Shown: one piece after another, positions 26,501-34,230 of the stretch
How the letters are laid out: each line of letters opens with the position of its first letter
Numbering within the stretch: the stretch's first letter is position 1
Assembly: GCF_000003815.2 (NCBI RefSeq)
Contig: NC_049989.1
Location: 21,461,888 to 21,525,887 of the forward strand
DNA length: 64,000 bases
From: Branchiostoma floridae
Lineage: Eukaryota > Chordata > Leptocardii > Amphioxiformes > Branchiostomatidae
Reading direction: 5' to 3'
The notes under the pieces: model-generated
Databases searched by the model: none
Seen by the model: the letters and a program-made list of their open reading frames with translations, nothing else
What the model was told of the DNA's origin: nothing
Translations under genes and position numbers: made by a program

Positions 26501-29500
26501 CTACATGCAATACACAGTAGCTTGTCACACTTACAGTCATATGTTAGTTGAAAACTAAATATTCTTCATGAAAACTAAATATTCTTCAAACATCTTTTGG
26601 TGTAGGGTGGTGCCCATCTCACTTTATATAGCCCTCTGGCCACACAGACCACAACAGTAGGTCTAGTCCACAGAACAGATTTACAATGTATTATACAGTT
26701 TCTGTTCTGTAAGATTGTACTGTAACATATTTTTTGCTTTATATTGTTATTCAAACTTTACAGGACTTTGTCACCAACACACTAGCTTCTTACCCTGTAG
26801 TTTGCAGTCGGCCAGTTTTTCTTCGGCATGAGGCAGAACCTTCCCGGCCCTCCGTCATTCCTGCACAGGAACTGCACAACTCTGCACCCTCCTACCAGGC
26901 AGTGTCCGCAGTCTAGCACTGACGGTACTGAAATAACAGAACATCACAGAACCCTGGTTATTCTGCACAGAACTGCACAACTCTGCACCCTCCTACCAGG
27001 CAGTGCCCACAGTCTAGCACTGACGGTACTGAAACAACAGAACATCACAGAACTCTGGTTATTCTGCACAGAACATCATAGAACTCTGGTTATTCTGTAC
27101 AGAACAGCACAACTCTGCACCCTCCTACCAGGCAGTGTCCACAGTCTAGCACTGACGGTACTGAAATAACAGAACATCACAGAACTCTGGTTATTCTGCA
27201 CAGAACATCACAGAACTCTGGTTATTCTGCACAGAACTGCACAACTCTGCACCCTCCCACCAGGCAGTGTCCGCAGTCTAGCACTGACGGCACTGAAATA
27301 ACAGAACATCACAGAACTCTGGTTATTCTGCACAGAAAATCACAGAACTCTGGTTATTCTGCACAGAACTGCACAACTCTGCACCCTCCCACCAGGCAGT
27401 GTCCGCAGTCTAGCACTGACGGCACTGAAATAACAGAACATCACAGAACTCTGGTTATTCTGCACAGAAAATCACAGAACTCTGGTTATTCTGCACAGAA
27501 CTGCACAACTCTGCACCCTCCCACCAGGCAGTGTCCGCAATCTAGCACTGACGGTACTGAAATAACAGAACATCACAGAACTCTGGTTATTTTGCACAGA
27601 ACTGCATAACTCTGTAGTGAATATATATATTCTATGCCATAAGTAAGAGGGAGCACACTTTTCTATATATCATGGTTAATCTTGACAATGTAGTTTTTGC
27701 CATAGCACATACACACATACAAAAATATATCTTATAGACATTTCTAAGTACTTATAGACATTTCTAAGAATTGCTGCAATGGTGGCTGAACATAAAAACA
27801 GTTCTTAAGTTCTATATGTACTATGATGACTATCAACTGTCTAAGAGCCTGCAGTACTCACATGTGAGGGCAGGGGGCTCTCTTCTGCCCTTGATCTTGA
27901 TGAACATGGGCGTGGCAGACTGGGTCTGAACCTGCACACAGTCGTCATAGTCCGCCAGCGAGTCCGGCGCGAACCGGACTGTGTACTGGCAGCTCATACC
28001 GGGCGCTACGGTGCCCTGCTCGCCCGGGAACTGGCCTGGAGGGGGGAAGTTATATATTTTATGATTGGTTTATTTCAAAATACATGTACAACAACATTGA
28101 CACTGACATTACTGAATTGTGACAGGCCATTGCAATTAGTTATCATTAAAGCCGTCATTAAAATTGAAGGTGCAATAACAAGGTGCTCAAGAATCATTGA
28201 AGACGAACAAGTTATAATTAAAACAGTACTGCGATAAAATTGAAATACATTTGAAATAATTTTGCTTAACACAGTAATATCACTATTAATAACCTTATCA
28301 GAGAATGAAATAATATTCAAAGGCAAGTTTACTTTCAAAACTGTTTTCTTAAAGTACCATTCAACTTAAGCCATCCTCACAGACTTCTAGAGTGGCTGCA
28401 TTTATATCTTTGGGGGGAGGAGTGTTGATTCGTGATTTTCAACGTGTGCTAAGGTCATCTATGCTAGGAAAGGGAATTTTACGGCATAGAGTTGTACTTA
28501 GTGTTCATCACAAAACAAGGCTCGAGAAGCCACTCAAATTCCGCTAAATGATGTCACAGTGAACATGGCAACCAGTTTGGAACCTGGGACCGTAGCTAAT
28601 GAGAATGTTCTTTTGAGAAGTATTGGACCCAGGTGTTACATGAACTCTACTTCTCCTTGTCGCTTTGTGATGTGTAAGTAGAGGGATATAAGACAGGCAG
28701 TATGAGTATGATGACTTACCTAGTCCAACTGAGAAATGAGACGTCTTAGGAGGAATGACTCGACACTGCCGACTGGCTGTCGTCACATTCTTCAAGTCCA
28801 GGATCATCTAGATGGAGAAATTCCAGAATTTGCAGGTTAGGATCATTTTTTAAAATTTACCAAACATCAAACTTTTGATACATTCATGAAGGTTAGACAT
28901 TCAAGTAAACAATAGTCAAATACAATACTGTAACAATCTTTACAACTGGATAAAAATGAAGATTTACTTCAATGTAGTTCTAGTTAGCTGCACTTTTATT
29001 GAATTGTTTCTTCCAGTTCATTCTAGTGACCCTGAAGAAGAGTGATAGATGTCACTCAAAACTTCCAGAAGTAAATCATTCTGTTTTTATGCAATTGTAG
29101 AGATTTAGTTGTATTTCAAACTATTGATATCATTGTCTAAGCTTCAAGGATGTTCCCATTGGGTAATATTCTACTTAAACAAGAAAAGGAAAGTAACTGA
29201 TTAGCAAATTTAATTCAAAGAGTTTTTCTATGTAAGATGAGAGGAAGGTTACCTCATAGACTTGTCCCACGCTGTACTGCCTGAACACAACTTCTAACGG
29301 CGATGCCACGAAGACTACCGCTGGCTCCTTTTCTGTGGGGCTGAGGACAGGACAGAGTACACATTAACTATTGACATGTATGCATCAATCTACATGTATG
29401 ACATATTCTATTCATTTATATACATATGAGAACTAACTAGTACTTCCAGTGGCTCACAGTTGATATATGTTGAGTATGGAAAATATCTGGTGTATGGAAT

Positions 29501-32500
29501 ACAATGTTTATAGACAACAGACATAGTCTAAGAATGTCCGAATCCATCACATTACATCTCTCTCTCTCTGTCTCTCTCTCTCTCTCATATCATCAATGAC
29601 ATGTCACAAACATAGTGTGTACATGTAATACCATGTAAGTTTGCTTTTGAAATAACAATGAATACAGTATACTATAGAGCAGGATGCAGGATCAAAATCT
29701 TGTAGTGGACTGCACCAGTACAATACAATGGTCAGCCCATGCAGTGGTGCTGATTTGGATGCCATAAAATCATAACATTATCTCACCTTTCAACAAAAAG
29801 CACTGACACACTCAGTCAAGCAACTGGATATGATTTGGGAAACGGTCAGACGTTTCGACTAGCATCCACTAGTTTTCATGAATGAAGACAATTTTAGCAG
29901 GCTCATTTTAGATGTCCAATAGGAAATGTTGTATTGTAAGACAATTTTAGGCTGAAGACAATTTGGATTTATTTATTTATTTATTCATCTCAAAACATGT
30001 GGGTAGCCCCTTCAACTTGTTTGAAGTTGATTTCCAAGGGGGCCCACTACATAAATAACAAAAACGAAACGTGTTACATTCAGTAAGACAACCAGAGGAC
30101 AACAATTACAATATATACAAATAAACAGAAGCGTCTTTACCAAGAACAGTTGTCGATGTCAACCAAAAACGTCAACGGATTATCTCACCTATCTTCCACA
30201 TACACACTCCTCCCTCCCACCAGCTTGGGCAGTTTCTTCTTCTTCTTCACCAGAGTCCTGCCACCGTGGGGTGCCGAGGGTGGGATGTGTCGCGGGTTCC
30301 TTAAGAAGTTGTGCCGCTCCTCGAGGTTGGCCAGGACGGAGCGCTCCTTGACTCGAGACACGGGCGGCATCGCCTCCTTCCACACCTCGCGGAGACCTTC
30401 TTTGATCTGCACAAAAAATTAGAAGCGGTGAGAAGCAGAACTCCAGTTAGAAGCTCTGACGAAGGTGTCTGAGAGACATTGAAACGTAAGCTATGTAAGG
30501 ACCCACTGGTTGTGTAACAAGAATTCTCCTTCATCCAATAAAGAAGAAGTTAGGTGAGTCTCACAGATCAGCGGTATCCAGTATTTGCAAATAAGTGATC
30601 TAGCCAGAGTTTTTTCACAGCAAATCTGAGGTCAAGATAGTACTGCAAAGCCACGTGGCAAGCAGTGCAGACTTCAGTACTAATTTAGGGGATCTGGGGC
30701 ATCCTCCCCTCTGAAAATGCTGGAAATTTAATCTATAACTCTCAGAAACACTATCTACTGTATTGTGAGGGCCAAATTTTCTGAAATAAAGTCAAATCTT
30801 TTTACCTTTATGTAAAACAACCGAAAAGCCTTGTTCAATCATATTATAACACTACATGTAGGTTAGACCTACATTGTATGTATTGAATCATTTCAAAGTA
30901 GAATAAAAATTCTGAGATGTTCTGATTTTTGTTGTTTTGTTTAATGCTGGTTGAAAATGTAGAAGCCCAGATCAAAGCGTTAACGCATGTGCACATGCAA
31001 AAGCTAACAAAACAAAACCTTCTAGCAAAGGTACAATCATGCAATTAACAGTCTGCCACACTCACAGTTTTGGGCCTGCTCTCCTCCTGGGTTACCCTGG
31101 TCGTGGGTGACCTCTTCACCTCTTTCCTAGGCATCTCATCTGGGTCATCATACCCATCATCCACCGGGCTGGTGGAGACGTGCTCGTGGAAGGTGAGGGT
31201 GTCGCGCGCGTAGTTGGGCAGCTCCACAGCTGTTTGGGGGAGATGGAAAAAAAAAGACAGTTTTATCTTGTTTTAAACATCATAGAACTTTATTAATATC
31301 AGTTTATACTTTGAAGAAAAAGTACAGTGATTGGAAGACATGCTTGACGAAGACACACCTAAGACCTACAAGTAAACCCGCGTATGTTTCTTAAAACATA
31401 CCTAGTACAGGTTTTCTGAAGTTTCTACAGACACTCCTTAATTCAAGTAGTTTCTCAAAACATACCTTCAGGTGTTTTGTGAAGTTTCTAAAGACACTTC
31501 TTCAGGTGGTTTCTGAAGTTTCTTAAGGCCTACTTTCAGGTGATTTTTGAGGTTTGTTAAGATGTTCAGGTGTTTTCTCAAGTTTCTTAAGACATTCCTT
31601 CAGGGGGTTTCTGTACTTTCTTAAGATGTACCTTCAGGTGTTTTCTCAAGTTTCTTAAGACATACCTTCAGGCGTTTTCTAAAGTTCTTAAGACATACCT
31701 TCAGGAGGTTTCTGCGGAGGCGGCTCCTGTGTGGAGAAGTGTTCCGGCACCAGAAGTCCGTGTCTCTTCAGAAGTTCACTGTCCAGCAGGTAGCAGAAAT
31801 GGGAGCGGACTGCGGGGACAAGGAGAGGTAATCAGAGATGGCAGACTTCACACCTTTACCCTTATTACTTTGTTATCCTTTAAGCTGTACAAACTAGAAT
31901 ATTATAAGCACTCCAGAGGGTTGAGGATGTATGGCAATTCTGCATTTTGTTTACTGGAATCACAGAAGCACACACACACATGCACACAGAGTAACACACA
32001 GACACACAGCACTAGATACCAGGTAAGACTTTTGCAAATACAATTTTGAAATGCTGAGATTGTGTGTATTATGAAAATATGAAGATTATTCTAGGCCTAA
32101 ATTAAGATATTCCGCTGATGGCATCTAAAAACATTTACTTCACAAGGTTACAATAATTATAATTAGTTTGAAGCTTAATTAGCCATTCACATGCAGATAA
32201 CTCATAGCATTAAGACATTTTCTCACCTGGTGGGAGCCCCAGGTCGTGGTAGGTATTGTAGCCCTCTGCGACCCTGTTCAGCGCCCGTTCGTCGGCGGAG
32301 GTGGCGCGCGCCCGTGCCTGGATGATGTGTCGCTCCAGCATGGAGACTTCCTGCATCCGCCGCTCCCGCTCCGCCTGGATCTGGGGTGACAGGGTGTATT
32401 GGTTCATTGATCTTTTATTGATTGAACAGAGGCGACATTTCAGAGTTGATTTAAGAATATAGAACGCCGACAGAAAACACAACATCAAATTTCTACAAGC

Positions 32501-34230
32501 AACACCACGTGGTACATTAAAAATTTGAAATATCTTAGAACCATTTGTATATGACAATATAAGCATATGTTCCCTGGGTGCTGAATCGAAAAGACAAAAA
32601 AATTTTAAATTATAGTATAATTCAACATTTTAGGACCCCTCATTGAAAATGATAACGTTTCAGCTTTTCTTGTTGGCTGTATCAGTGTTATTTTGGGTGC
32701 TGCTTACAATAGCAATTTGACTAGGAAAAGAGATATCTTCTTCAGTAAAACTTTAAGTACACCTAAATTCAACATTCAAAATCCAACACTTGATAGCATT
32801 AAGCCATAACACCTATTCAATGAATACAGATGTTTGTATAAAATACACAACCTTCTGATGTTGTGTTGTATGTTAGTGTCATTGATGACAGAAGAAGTTA
32901 ACTTGATAATTAAGAAGCTCACCTTCCTGAGATCTTCCACGTATCTCTCATGGTAAACATCGTCACCATGACGAGACGTGTTCAGATACTTCACCGTGTC
33001 GGGTGTGACGACATCGCGCGTGAAGAGTTCGCGGAAAGTGCTTGCCAACACGTGGGAAATGTCCTAAAACAAGACAGCACCAGCTGAGTCACCAGCATAT
33101 TTCATATTAACTACTATCAATTAAACATTGCTCTCATCACATCCACCGCCAAGATTTACGTTCCCAATGTTTTTTCTGCTCATTTATATTGCAACCTGAT
33201 TGGCTGAATACAGGTTTTTAGGAAAGAAAGCAGCTTCAAATGCCTATAGAATCCTGGTCTTTGCTCATCCAATACTATGTGTGATGTACTTTATATTCTC
33301 CGAATGATTGTCCAATCTGGTCCTAAACTCGTTAAAGTTTTAGCATCGACCATAAGCTGTGGTAAGGAGTTCTTGTCCTTTAAAGTTTTGCTACTAAACG
33401 ACAGACCTCTAATTCTGTTCTTAATTAGAGTTACGGACCTCGAGTTACAACTAGCCCCTACTGACTGAGCCCCCAGCAGAGGTATTGTCCAGGTGAGTCT
33501 TACCTGAGATCTACCTGAGGACGGCCTCTGCAGGTACATGGGCGGCTCCGCCCCAGGTGTCTGCACCAGCGACATGGCTGTGGGAACACAGGTGTGTAAT
33601 TATCATACAGGTGTGTTCTTTTTCTCTATACAGGTGTAACACAGGTGAGTAAATAACAGGTGTACCACTAGTGTGCAACTGTGATACAGGTGTGTTCTTT
33701 TTCTGTACAGGTATATGTAACAGTGGGGGTTGAAGTGCTAACTGACCATGCCAAAAGTCTGTCAGGCTTTTGGCTCGATCAGTTAGACTGCTGGTATTGT
33801 GACCCTGAGGACCCGGACCCGGGGTCGGTCAGGATATTTGTATATATTGTTTATCTCTGTTCTACTCGCCCCTCGGACTTCTTACATATAACACAGGTGA
33901 GTAATTACAACACAGGTGTGTGATTTCTTTATACTGTAGATCTACAGTTATCTTTTCCTGCACTGTTCTCTATGCACTTTCCCTTTACAGAATCAAAGTA
34001 CAATGATTTATCAACAAAACATGACACGAAAACAATAAATCAATTTGTAGCGTAACTTGTGACCAAACTCCGCATAACAGTCTCAAAAATGTCAGTGACA
34101 AAACAGGAGATATATATCTTAAAACAAAGTATCGTACCTGTATGGATTATTTCGCTCTCTCTGACGAATAAATCAACTGAAAGAATTCACAGCAGCTCCA
34201 GCTGAACTTGTAGCGGCCATCTTTGTTTTT
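4197..34230 (-). CDS. DLEC1: DLEC1 (CFAP81), ciliary protein with MSP/ASH-type domains
   Basis: Complete gene; the exon translations follow vertebrate DLEC1 end to end. Coding exons in gene order: 33504-33577 (ATG at 33573-33575), 32923-33063, 32227-32380, 31699-31809, 31066-31229, 30189-30406, 29253-29340, 28720-28807, 27862-28035, 26794-26927, 26360-26452, 25641-25731, 25161-25323, 24569-24764, 24043-24176, 23154-23343, 22577-22670, 21667-21797, 21032-21193, 20574-20716, 19697-19850, 17875-17985, 17346-17473, 12724-12921, 11267-11495, 10225-10530, 9600 to about 9916, 9138-9308, 8573-8764 and/or 6466-6657, 8135-8296 and/or 6028-6189 (or 5704-6189), 5351-5504, 4746-4860, 4197-4320 (stop TGA at 4197-4199). 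A 5' untranslated exon ends at 34138. Phases agree at all junctions except around 9916-9923. One copy of the duplicated pair gives about 1,700 codons, close to the roughly 1,750 of the human protein. DLEC1 family members are flagellar/ciliary proteins. Confidence 0.96.
4585..4740. repeat. Partial exon copy plus GA microsatellite
   Basis: 4585-4638 copies the 3' third of the DLEC1 exon 4746-4860, including a good donor (CACG|GTAAGT on the minus strand) in the same phase as the real one. It is separated from the parent exon by a GT/GA-rich tract that includes a long pure (GA)n run at about 4690-4727. Splicing from the copy instead of the parent would leave the junction residue unchanged (arginine). 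Confidence 0.85.
4998..5325 (+). repeat. Degenerate TTAGGG-type interstitial repeat
   Basis: About 330 bp of G-rich hexamer-like sequence lies in a DLEC1 intron. It contains a clean run of four TTAGGG units near 5068-5092 and many variants (TTCGGG, TTAGGT, GGGCTA). It matches the animal telomere motif but is too degenerate and internal to be a chromosome end here. Confidence 0.8.
5704..6657 (-). CDS. DLEC1: DLEC1 coding exons 29-30, copy A, with in-frame repeat array
   Basis: 6466-6657 (64 codons) encodes LSSEFLKTTSCTVTNKTETP. 6028-6189 (54 codons) encodes VSIAFRVSMDLVHLVDKLAG and ends TQNMVIEFNNGTTQ, matching the human FTQNLLLEYTNQTTQ. Reading can continue through the donor at 6027 without a stop through six more copies of TQNMVIEFNNGTTQ (17- or 19-residue units) to another donor at 5703. 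The whole interval 5704-6189 is 486 nt, divisible by 3 and ending in phase 0. So either the short or the array-extended exon joins correctly to 5351-5504. Confidence 0.85.
5861..6761. repeat. Copy A of a ~900-bp near-identical tandem duplication
   Basis: This block matches 7968-8868 at a constant offset of 2107 bp, including the intron, and differs only by a one-base T-run length near its right end. It contains two in-phase DLEC1 exons, 6466-6657 and 6028-6189. The right end stops at an N gap (6762-7394). Near-identity including intronic sequence means either a very recent duplication or two haplotypes placed in series around the gap. Confidence 0.85.
6762..7394. other. Assembly gap, 633 N
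   Basis: Run of N between the two copies of the duplicated DLEC1 block. Open frames drawn across it are not real. Minisatellite on its right side suggests the gap marks a repeat that could not be assembled. Confidence 0.99.
7395..8134 (-). repeat. Degenerating 51/57-bp exon-derived minisatellite, copy B
   Basis: Copies of the exon 3' segment (TQNMVIEFNNGTTQ plus a VSLT or VSLTLT linker) run from the exon at 8135 toward the gap. The nearest copies are nearly perfect. Units beyond about 7730 decay to NMIIEIDIDIAKV-like sequence. Unlike copy A, the reading frame is broken by a TAG (complement of 7904-7906), where CAG has become TAG. The far end is lost in the N gap. Confidence 0.85.
8135..8764 (-). 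CDS. DLEC1: DLEC1 coding exons 29-30, copy B
   Basis: 8573-8764 and 8135-8296 repeat the exon pair of copy A without a sequence difference that I can see. Both exons start and end in phase 0, so a transcript could contain copy A, copy B or both without a frameshift. The known family has a single copy of this unit, so one pair is either a genuine duplication that lengthens the protein by about 118 residues or an assembly artefact. Confidence 0.75.
8960..9137 (-). repeat. DLEC1: Partial donor-side copies of DLEC1 exon 9138-9308
   Basis: 9043-9090 repeats the last ~48 nt of the exon (YYTAASDLMQQGQ) with its GTCAGG-type donor context. A shorter, more diverged fragment of the same exon lies near 8968-8993. 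Each is followed by the same intronic CCTGACCCTTGACC sequence, so the repeat unit spans the exon-intron junction. Confidence 0.8.
9138..10530 (-). CDS. DLEC1: DLEC1 coding exons 26-28, one with an apparent frameshift
   Basis: 10225-10530 encodes APIVRNMRVNNPCPHDIRVD, a family hallmark. 9138-9308 encodes YHMTPLRLEMTSHVKPAQLT. The middle exon (9600 to 9916 or 9923) encodes the conserved NAFALGFMSLDSK. Its 5' part reads in one frame to TTPAWG and then must shift by one base to read EVVEEEPADSP. The switch falls at a run of five C on the plus strand (about 9857-9861). With one added base, 9600-9916 would be exactly 106 codons. A sequencing or assembly error is the simplest cause; a missing exon in the nearby 100-N gap is the alternative. 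Confidence 0.88.
9950..10049. other. Assembly gap, exactly 100 N
   Basis: A placeholder-length gap in the DLEC1 intron between exons 10225-10530 and 9600-9916/9923. A small exon could be hidden here, which would offer another explanation for the phase problem in the next exon. Confidence 0.99.
10130..10224. repeat. Exon fragment copy and (AAAC)n tract at the donor
   Basis: 10131-10160 copies an internal piece of the exon 10225-10530 (the GQAFPRRD region, with differences). An (AAAC)n tract at 10199-10224 directly abuts the exon, so the splice donor itself is made of the microsatellite: GGAG|GTTTGTTTG on the minus strand. Confidence 0.75.
10531..11180 (-). repeat. ~115-bp acceptor-side minisatellite
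   Basis: About five units follow the exon 10225-10530 on its acceptor side. Copies of its first bases and acceptor lie near 10622, 10734, 10848, 10960 and 11079. Each keeps a CCAG|GTGAAAGACCTT-like junction on the minus strand, plus a shared intronic body ending in CATGCATCTAAGC. The repeat unit therefore includes a splice acceptor and roughly 12-15 exon bases. Confidence 0.85.
11267..17985 (-). CDS. DLEC1: DLEC1 coding exons 22-25
   Basis: 17875-17985 encodes a 37-codon strand unit ending in TVTFTGHTQ. 17346-17473 encodes VRIPCRIQGMADPVYLTVFC. 12724-12921 encodes DANSDLVLDFGKDVEIHGNP. 11267-11495 encodes LLRDGKGAAFLVHPAAGVLM and SYSDIWGEYRDQLICK, matching the human GKGAAF and MWGEYWDNLIC motifs. 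The 4.4-kb intron between 12921 and 17346 holds the GPCR-like sequence on the other strand. Phases are 0, 2, 2, 0 and agree. Confidence 0.93.
11518..12006. mobile_element. 489-bp MITE with perfect inverted ends
   Basis: The left end TACAGTCAAACCTGCCC (11518-11534) and right end GGGCAGGTTTGACTGTA (11990-12006) are perfect inverted repeats of 17 bp. They are bounded by TA, as expected for a Tc1/mariner-type target duplication. Internal sequence repeats a GGTCGCTGAGAA-type motif and has no transposase frame. It lies only 22 bp from the acceptor of DLEC1 exon 11267-11495. A diverged relative with the end GGACAGGTTTGACTGTA is at about 37620-37807. Confidence 0.85.
13673..13883. mobile_element. MITE-like repeat, TACTGTA ends, copy 1
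   Basis: Begins TACTGTATATGCA and ends TGCATTTACGGCA, imperfect inverted ends. The interior has GTTCGCGG and CCGCGAA motifs in opposite orientation and the stretch GGTATTAGACTGCAGTCTAT. The same family occurs at 41853-42016 with perfect 13-bp ends. No coding capacity. Confidence 0.75.
14495..15298 (+). pseudogene. Rhodopsin-class GPCR-like sequence with internal deletion
   Basis: An intronless frame inside a DLEC1 intron, opposite strand. I start at 14495 (CACCATG, then NNSS glycosylation site) rather than the in-frame ATG at 14267. Visible parts: extracellular N-terminus, TM1 (LAGLITIISNAAVILGIV), TM2 (FFLANLAMADVFAGIGLLY, with the class A LxxxD motif), the first part of TM3 (SASALSLLSVNSYVA), then directly TM6/TM7 sequence with NSLINPMATLY, a variant NPxxY. 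The end of TM3 with DRY, TM4 and TM5 are missing in frame. TM2 most resembles the LPA/S1P/cannabinoid group. The C-tail is a tandem repeat. A possible polyadenylation AATAAA is at 16726-16731. At 267 residues it is unlikely to be a working receptor. Confidence 0.75.
15174..15860 (+). repeat. ~110-120-bp tandem repeat over the GPCR-like C-tail
   Basis: About six units of sequence encode, in the GPCR frame, a GTGDAPNLQEGPENG, then TPSLAPDEQPP motif. A TAAATTTAG insert at two unit junctions creates the stop at 15296-15298 and a later stop. Units without the insert read straight through. The stop position, and so the tail length, depends on which repeat variant sits first. Confidence 0.8.
16499..16521. 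repeat. GC-rich hairpin
   Basis: GACCCCCG and CGGGGGTC arms flank a short loop downstream of the GPCR-like sequence. No T-run follows, and this is a eukaryotic context, so I do not call it a terminator. Confidence 0.5.
18528..19696 (-). repeat. DLEC1: Nine partial copies of a DLEC1 exon, 131-bp period
   Basis: Donor edges occur at 18528, 18645, 18776, 18907, 19042, 19173, 19304, 19435 and 19566, plus the parent exon at 19697. Spacing is mostly 131 bp. Each unit holds the last ~88 nt of the exon (from about the codons IDEIY to TWGQ), its donor, and a short AAACACATAAACAAACAAAC-type linker. Copies differ by a few bases in patterns shared among alternate units, as expected for unequal exchange. 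On the minus strand the T-rich linker is followed by ATGAG, a possible cryptic acceptor. Using it would give an 81-nt exon, 27 codons, phase 0 at both ends. Confidence 0.92.
19697..19850 (-). CDS. DLEC1: DLEC1 coding exon 21, parent of the 131-bp array
   Basis: Encodes AQVEVQTPQVCLMSCQLVID, then EIYTDVPVRREITLLNQTLL and ETDFTWGQ. The start at 19850 uses the C-rich acceptor CCCTCCCCAG, which supplies the base needed after the upstream phase-2 exon. The exon ends in phase 0 at 19697. This is the only copy with the 5' half of the exon; nine copies of its 3' part lie downstream in the transcript direction at 18528-19696. Confidence 0.94.
19860..20300. repeat. Intronic minisatellite next to an acceptor
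   Basis: Imperfect 20-50-bp units of the type GTCATCACTTTGTGTGCA fill the intron next to the acceptor of exon 19697-19850. Long open frames across it in several phases are a by-product of the repeat and are not genes. Confidence 0.85.
20574..23343 (-). CDS. DLEC1: DLEC1 coding exons 16-20
   Basis: 23154-23343 encodes a serine-rich stretch, then TYNVLLDPYAIIVPGQLL. 22577-22670 encodes SFSWESLSDPHILEVEPPAG. 21667-21797 and 21032-21193 follow with QPGVLEHRLLCHIQNRSEPV and GPEVIIETPSLDFGLAQPGD. 20574-20716 encodes EFELTPSSGELPPLGSLAVR. For 20574-20716 I chose the outer acceptor (after 20716) because the inner CAG would break phase. GT-AG signals are present at all edges. Confidence 0.93.
23046..23153 (-). 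repeat. DLEC1: Donor-side copy of DLEC1 exon 23154-23343
   Basis: 23046-23117 repeats the last ~70 nt of the exon (LLDPYAIIVPGQLL to KKHFR) with the donor GG|GTAATG. An AATAAACAAACAAACAAATA linker separates it from the parent. It has several substitutions, so the copy is not an assembly echo. Confidence 0.88.
23440..23720 (+). mobile_element. SINE-like repeat, copy 1
   Basis: Contains a B-box-like GGTTCAAATC, then the segment GGCACTTTACACAACTT, CCCAGGTGTAAAAAT and GAGAGGGATGGGCTC. The same order appears at about 56450-56730 and in part at 3136-3330, so it is a dispersed family. It lies in a DLEC1 intron. Confidence 0.6.
24043..26452 (-). CDS. DLEC1: DLEC1 coding exons 11-15
   Basis: 26360-26452 encodes RVELAPFEVRPAVFQLMPGE. 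25641-25731 encodes QTVTMVCDNCQVKHFTVKG, matching the family CDNCQ motif. 25161-25323 carries RHLIRFDSVHPMTFAQRSMA. 24569-24764 carries DVELPFHWQIVKPTLEPP and IECYPDVGTAFSIIPEGGVL. 24043-24176 carries EETSYNSVLHMILHHIPE. All are diagnostic of DLEC1. These repeats of beta-strand-rich units are the MSP/ASH-type Ig folds shared with other axonemal proteins such as HYDIN. Confidence 0.94.
24177..24430 (-). repeat. DLEC1: Acceptor-side copies of DLEC1 exon 24043-24176
   Basis: A copy of the first exon bases and the acceptor (EETSYNSVLHMIL region with CCTGGTTCCAG) recurs at about 24267-24330, and a shorter one at about 24380-24415. Each is followed by the same AGGTCAACACAGGTCATAGG intronic sequence. 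Confidence 0.85.
26794..26927 (-). CDS. DLEC1: DLEC1 coding exon 10 (LDCGHCLVGG exon)
   Basis: Encodes VLDCGHCLVGG followed by RFCLMPKKNWPTANY, matching the DCGYCLIGG and GRFCIMPK motifs of vertebrate DLEC1. The acceptor is TTATTTCAG reading leftward from 26928. The previous exon ends in phase 1 and this one starts with two bases, which restores the L codon. The first ~58 nt of this exon plus its acceptor are repeated about six times immediately upstream in the transcript direction (see 26861-27620). Confidence 0.93.
26861..27620 (-). repeat. DLEC1: Acceptor-side minisatellite of DLEC1 exon 26794-26927
   Basis: About six units of ~100-135 bp. Each contains the first ~58 nt of the exon (PSVLDCGHCLVGG) preceded by TTATTTCAG, and the linker CAGAACTCTGGTTATTCTGC on the plus strand. 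Only the leftmost copy continues into the rest of the exon. The others have an acceptor but no donor, so they would act as alternative 3' splice sites or as decoys. Confidence 0.88.
27862..31229 (-). CDS. DLEC1: DLEC1 coding exons 5-9, linker and first MSP-like unit
   Basis: Exons 31066-31229 and 30189-30406 encode an acidic-to-basic linker ending in a lysine run (KKKKK) and the DLEC1-typical RHNFLRNPRHIPPS motif. Exons 29253-29340, 28720-28807 and 27862-28035 encode the first beta-sandwich-like unit: a segment ending in QVYE, then MILDLKNVTTASRQCRVIPP, then APGMSCQYTVRFAPDSLADY. These match the human order exactly. The acceptor at 29341 is used rather than the internal CAG, because only it keeps phase with the upstream exon. 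Confidence 0.94.
31390..31698 (-). repeat. DLEC1: ~37-bp donor-side array of DLEC1 exon 31699-31809
   Basis: Roughly eight or nine diverged units of TTCAGGNGTTTTCTNAAG, then TTTCTTAAGACATACC on the plus strand. On the minus strand each recreates the exon end CCTGAAG followed by GTATGTCTTAAG, the same junction as the true donor. Units further from the exon are more decayed. Confidence 0.82.
31699..33577 (-). CDS. DLEC1: DLEC1 N-terminal exons (coding exons 1-4)
   Basis: Coding exon 1 (33504-33577) begins MSLVQTPGAEPPMYLQRPSS, with an acceptor 2 nt before the ATG, so the 5' UTR is spliced. Exon 2 (32923-33063) carries DISHVLASTFRELFTRDVVT, the conserved DISH-L motif region of DLEC1. Exon 3 (32227-32380) is rich in charged residues, contains EVSMLERHIIQARARA, and probably forms a coiled coil. 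Exon 4 (31699-31809) contains the conserved LLDSELLKRHGLLVPEHF segment. All four junctions have GT-AG signals and matching phases (0, 0, 1, 1). Confidence 0.95.
33716..33886 (+). mobile_element. tRNA-derived SINE, diverged copy
   Basis: Starts TGTAACAGTGGGG and ends near TCTGTTCTACTCGCCCCTC, as do the copies at 43841 and 44122, but the promoter boxes are decayed. It lies in the DLEC1 5' untranslated intron. Confidence 0.65.
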
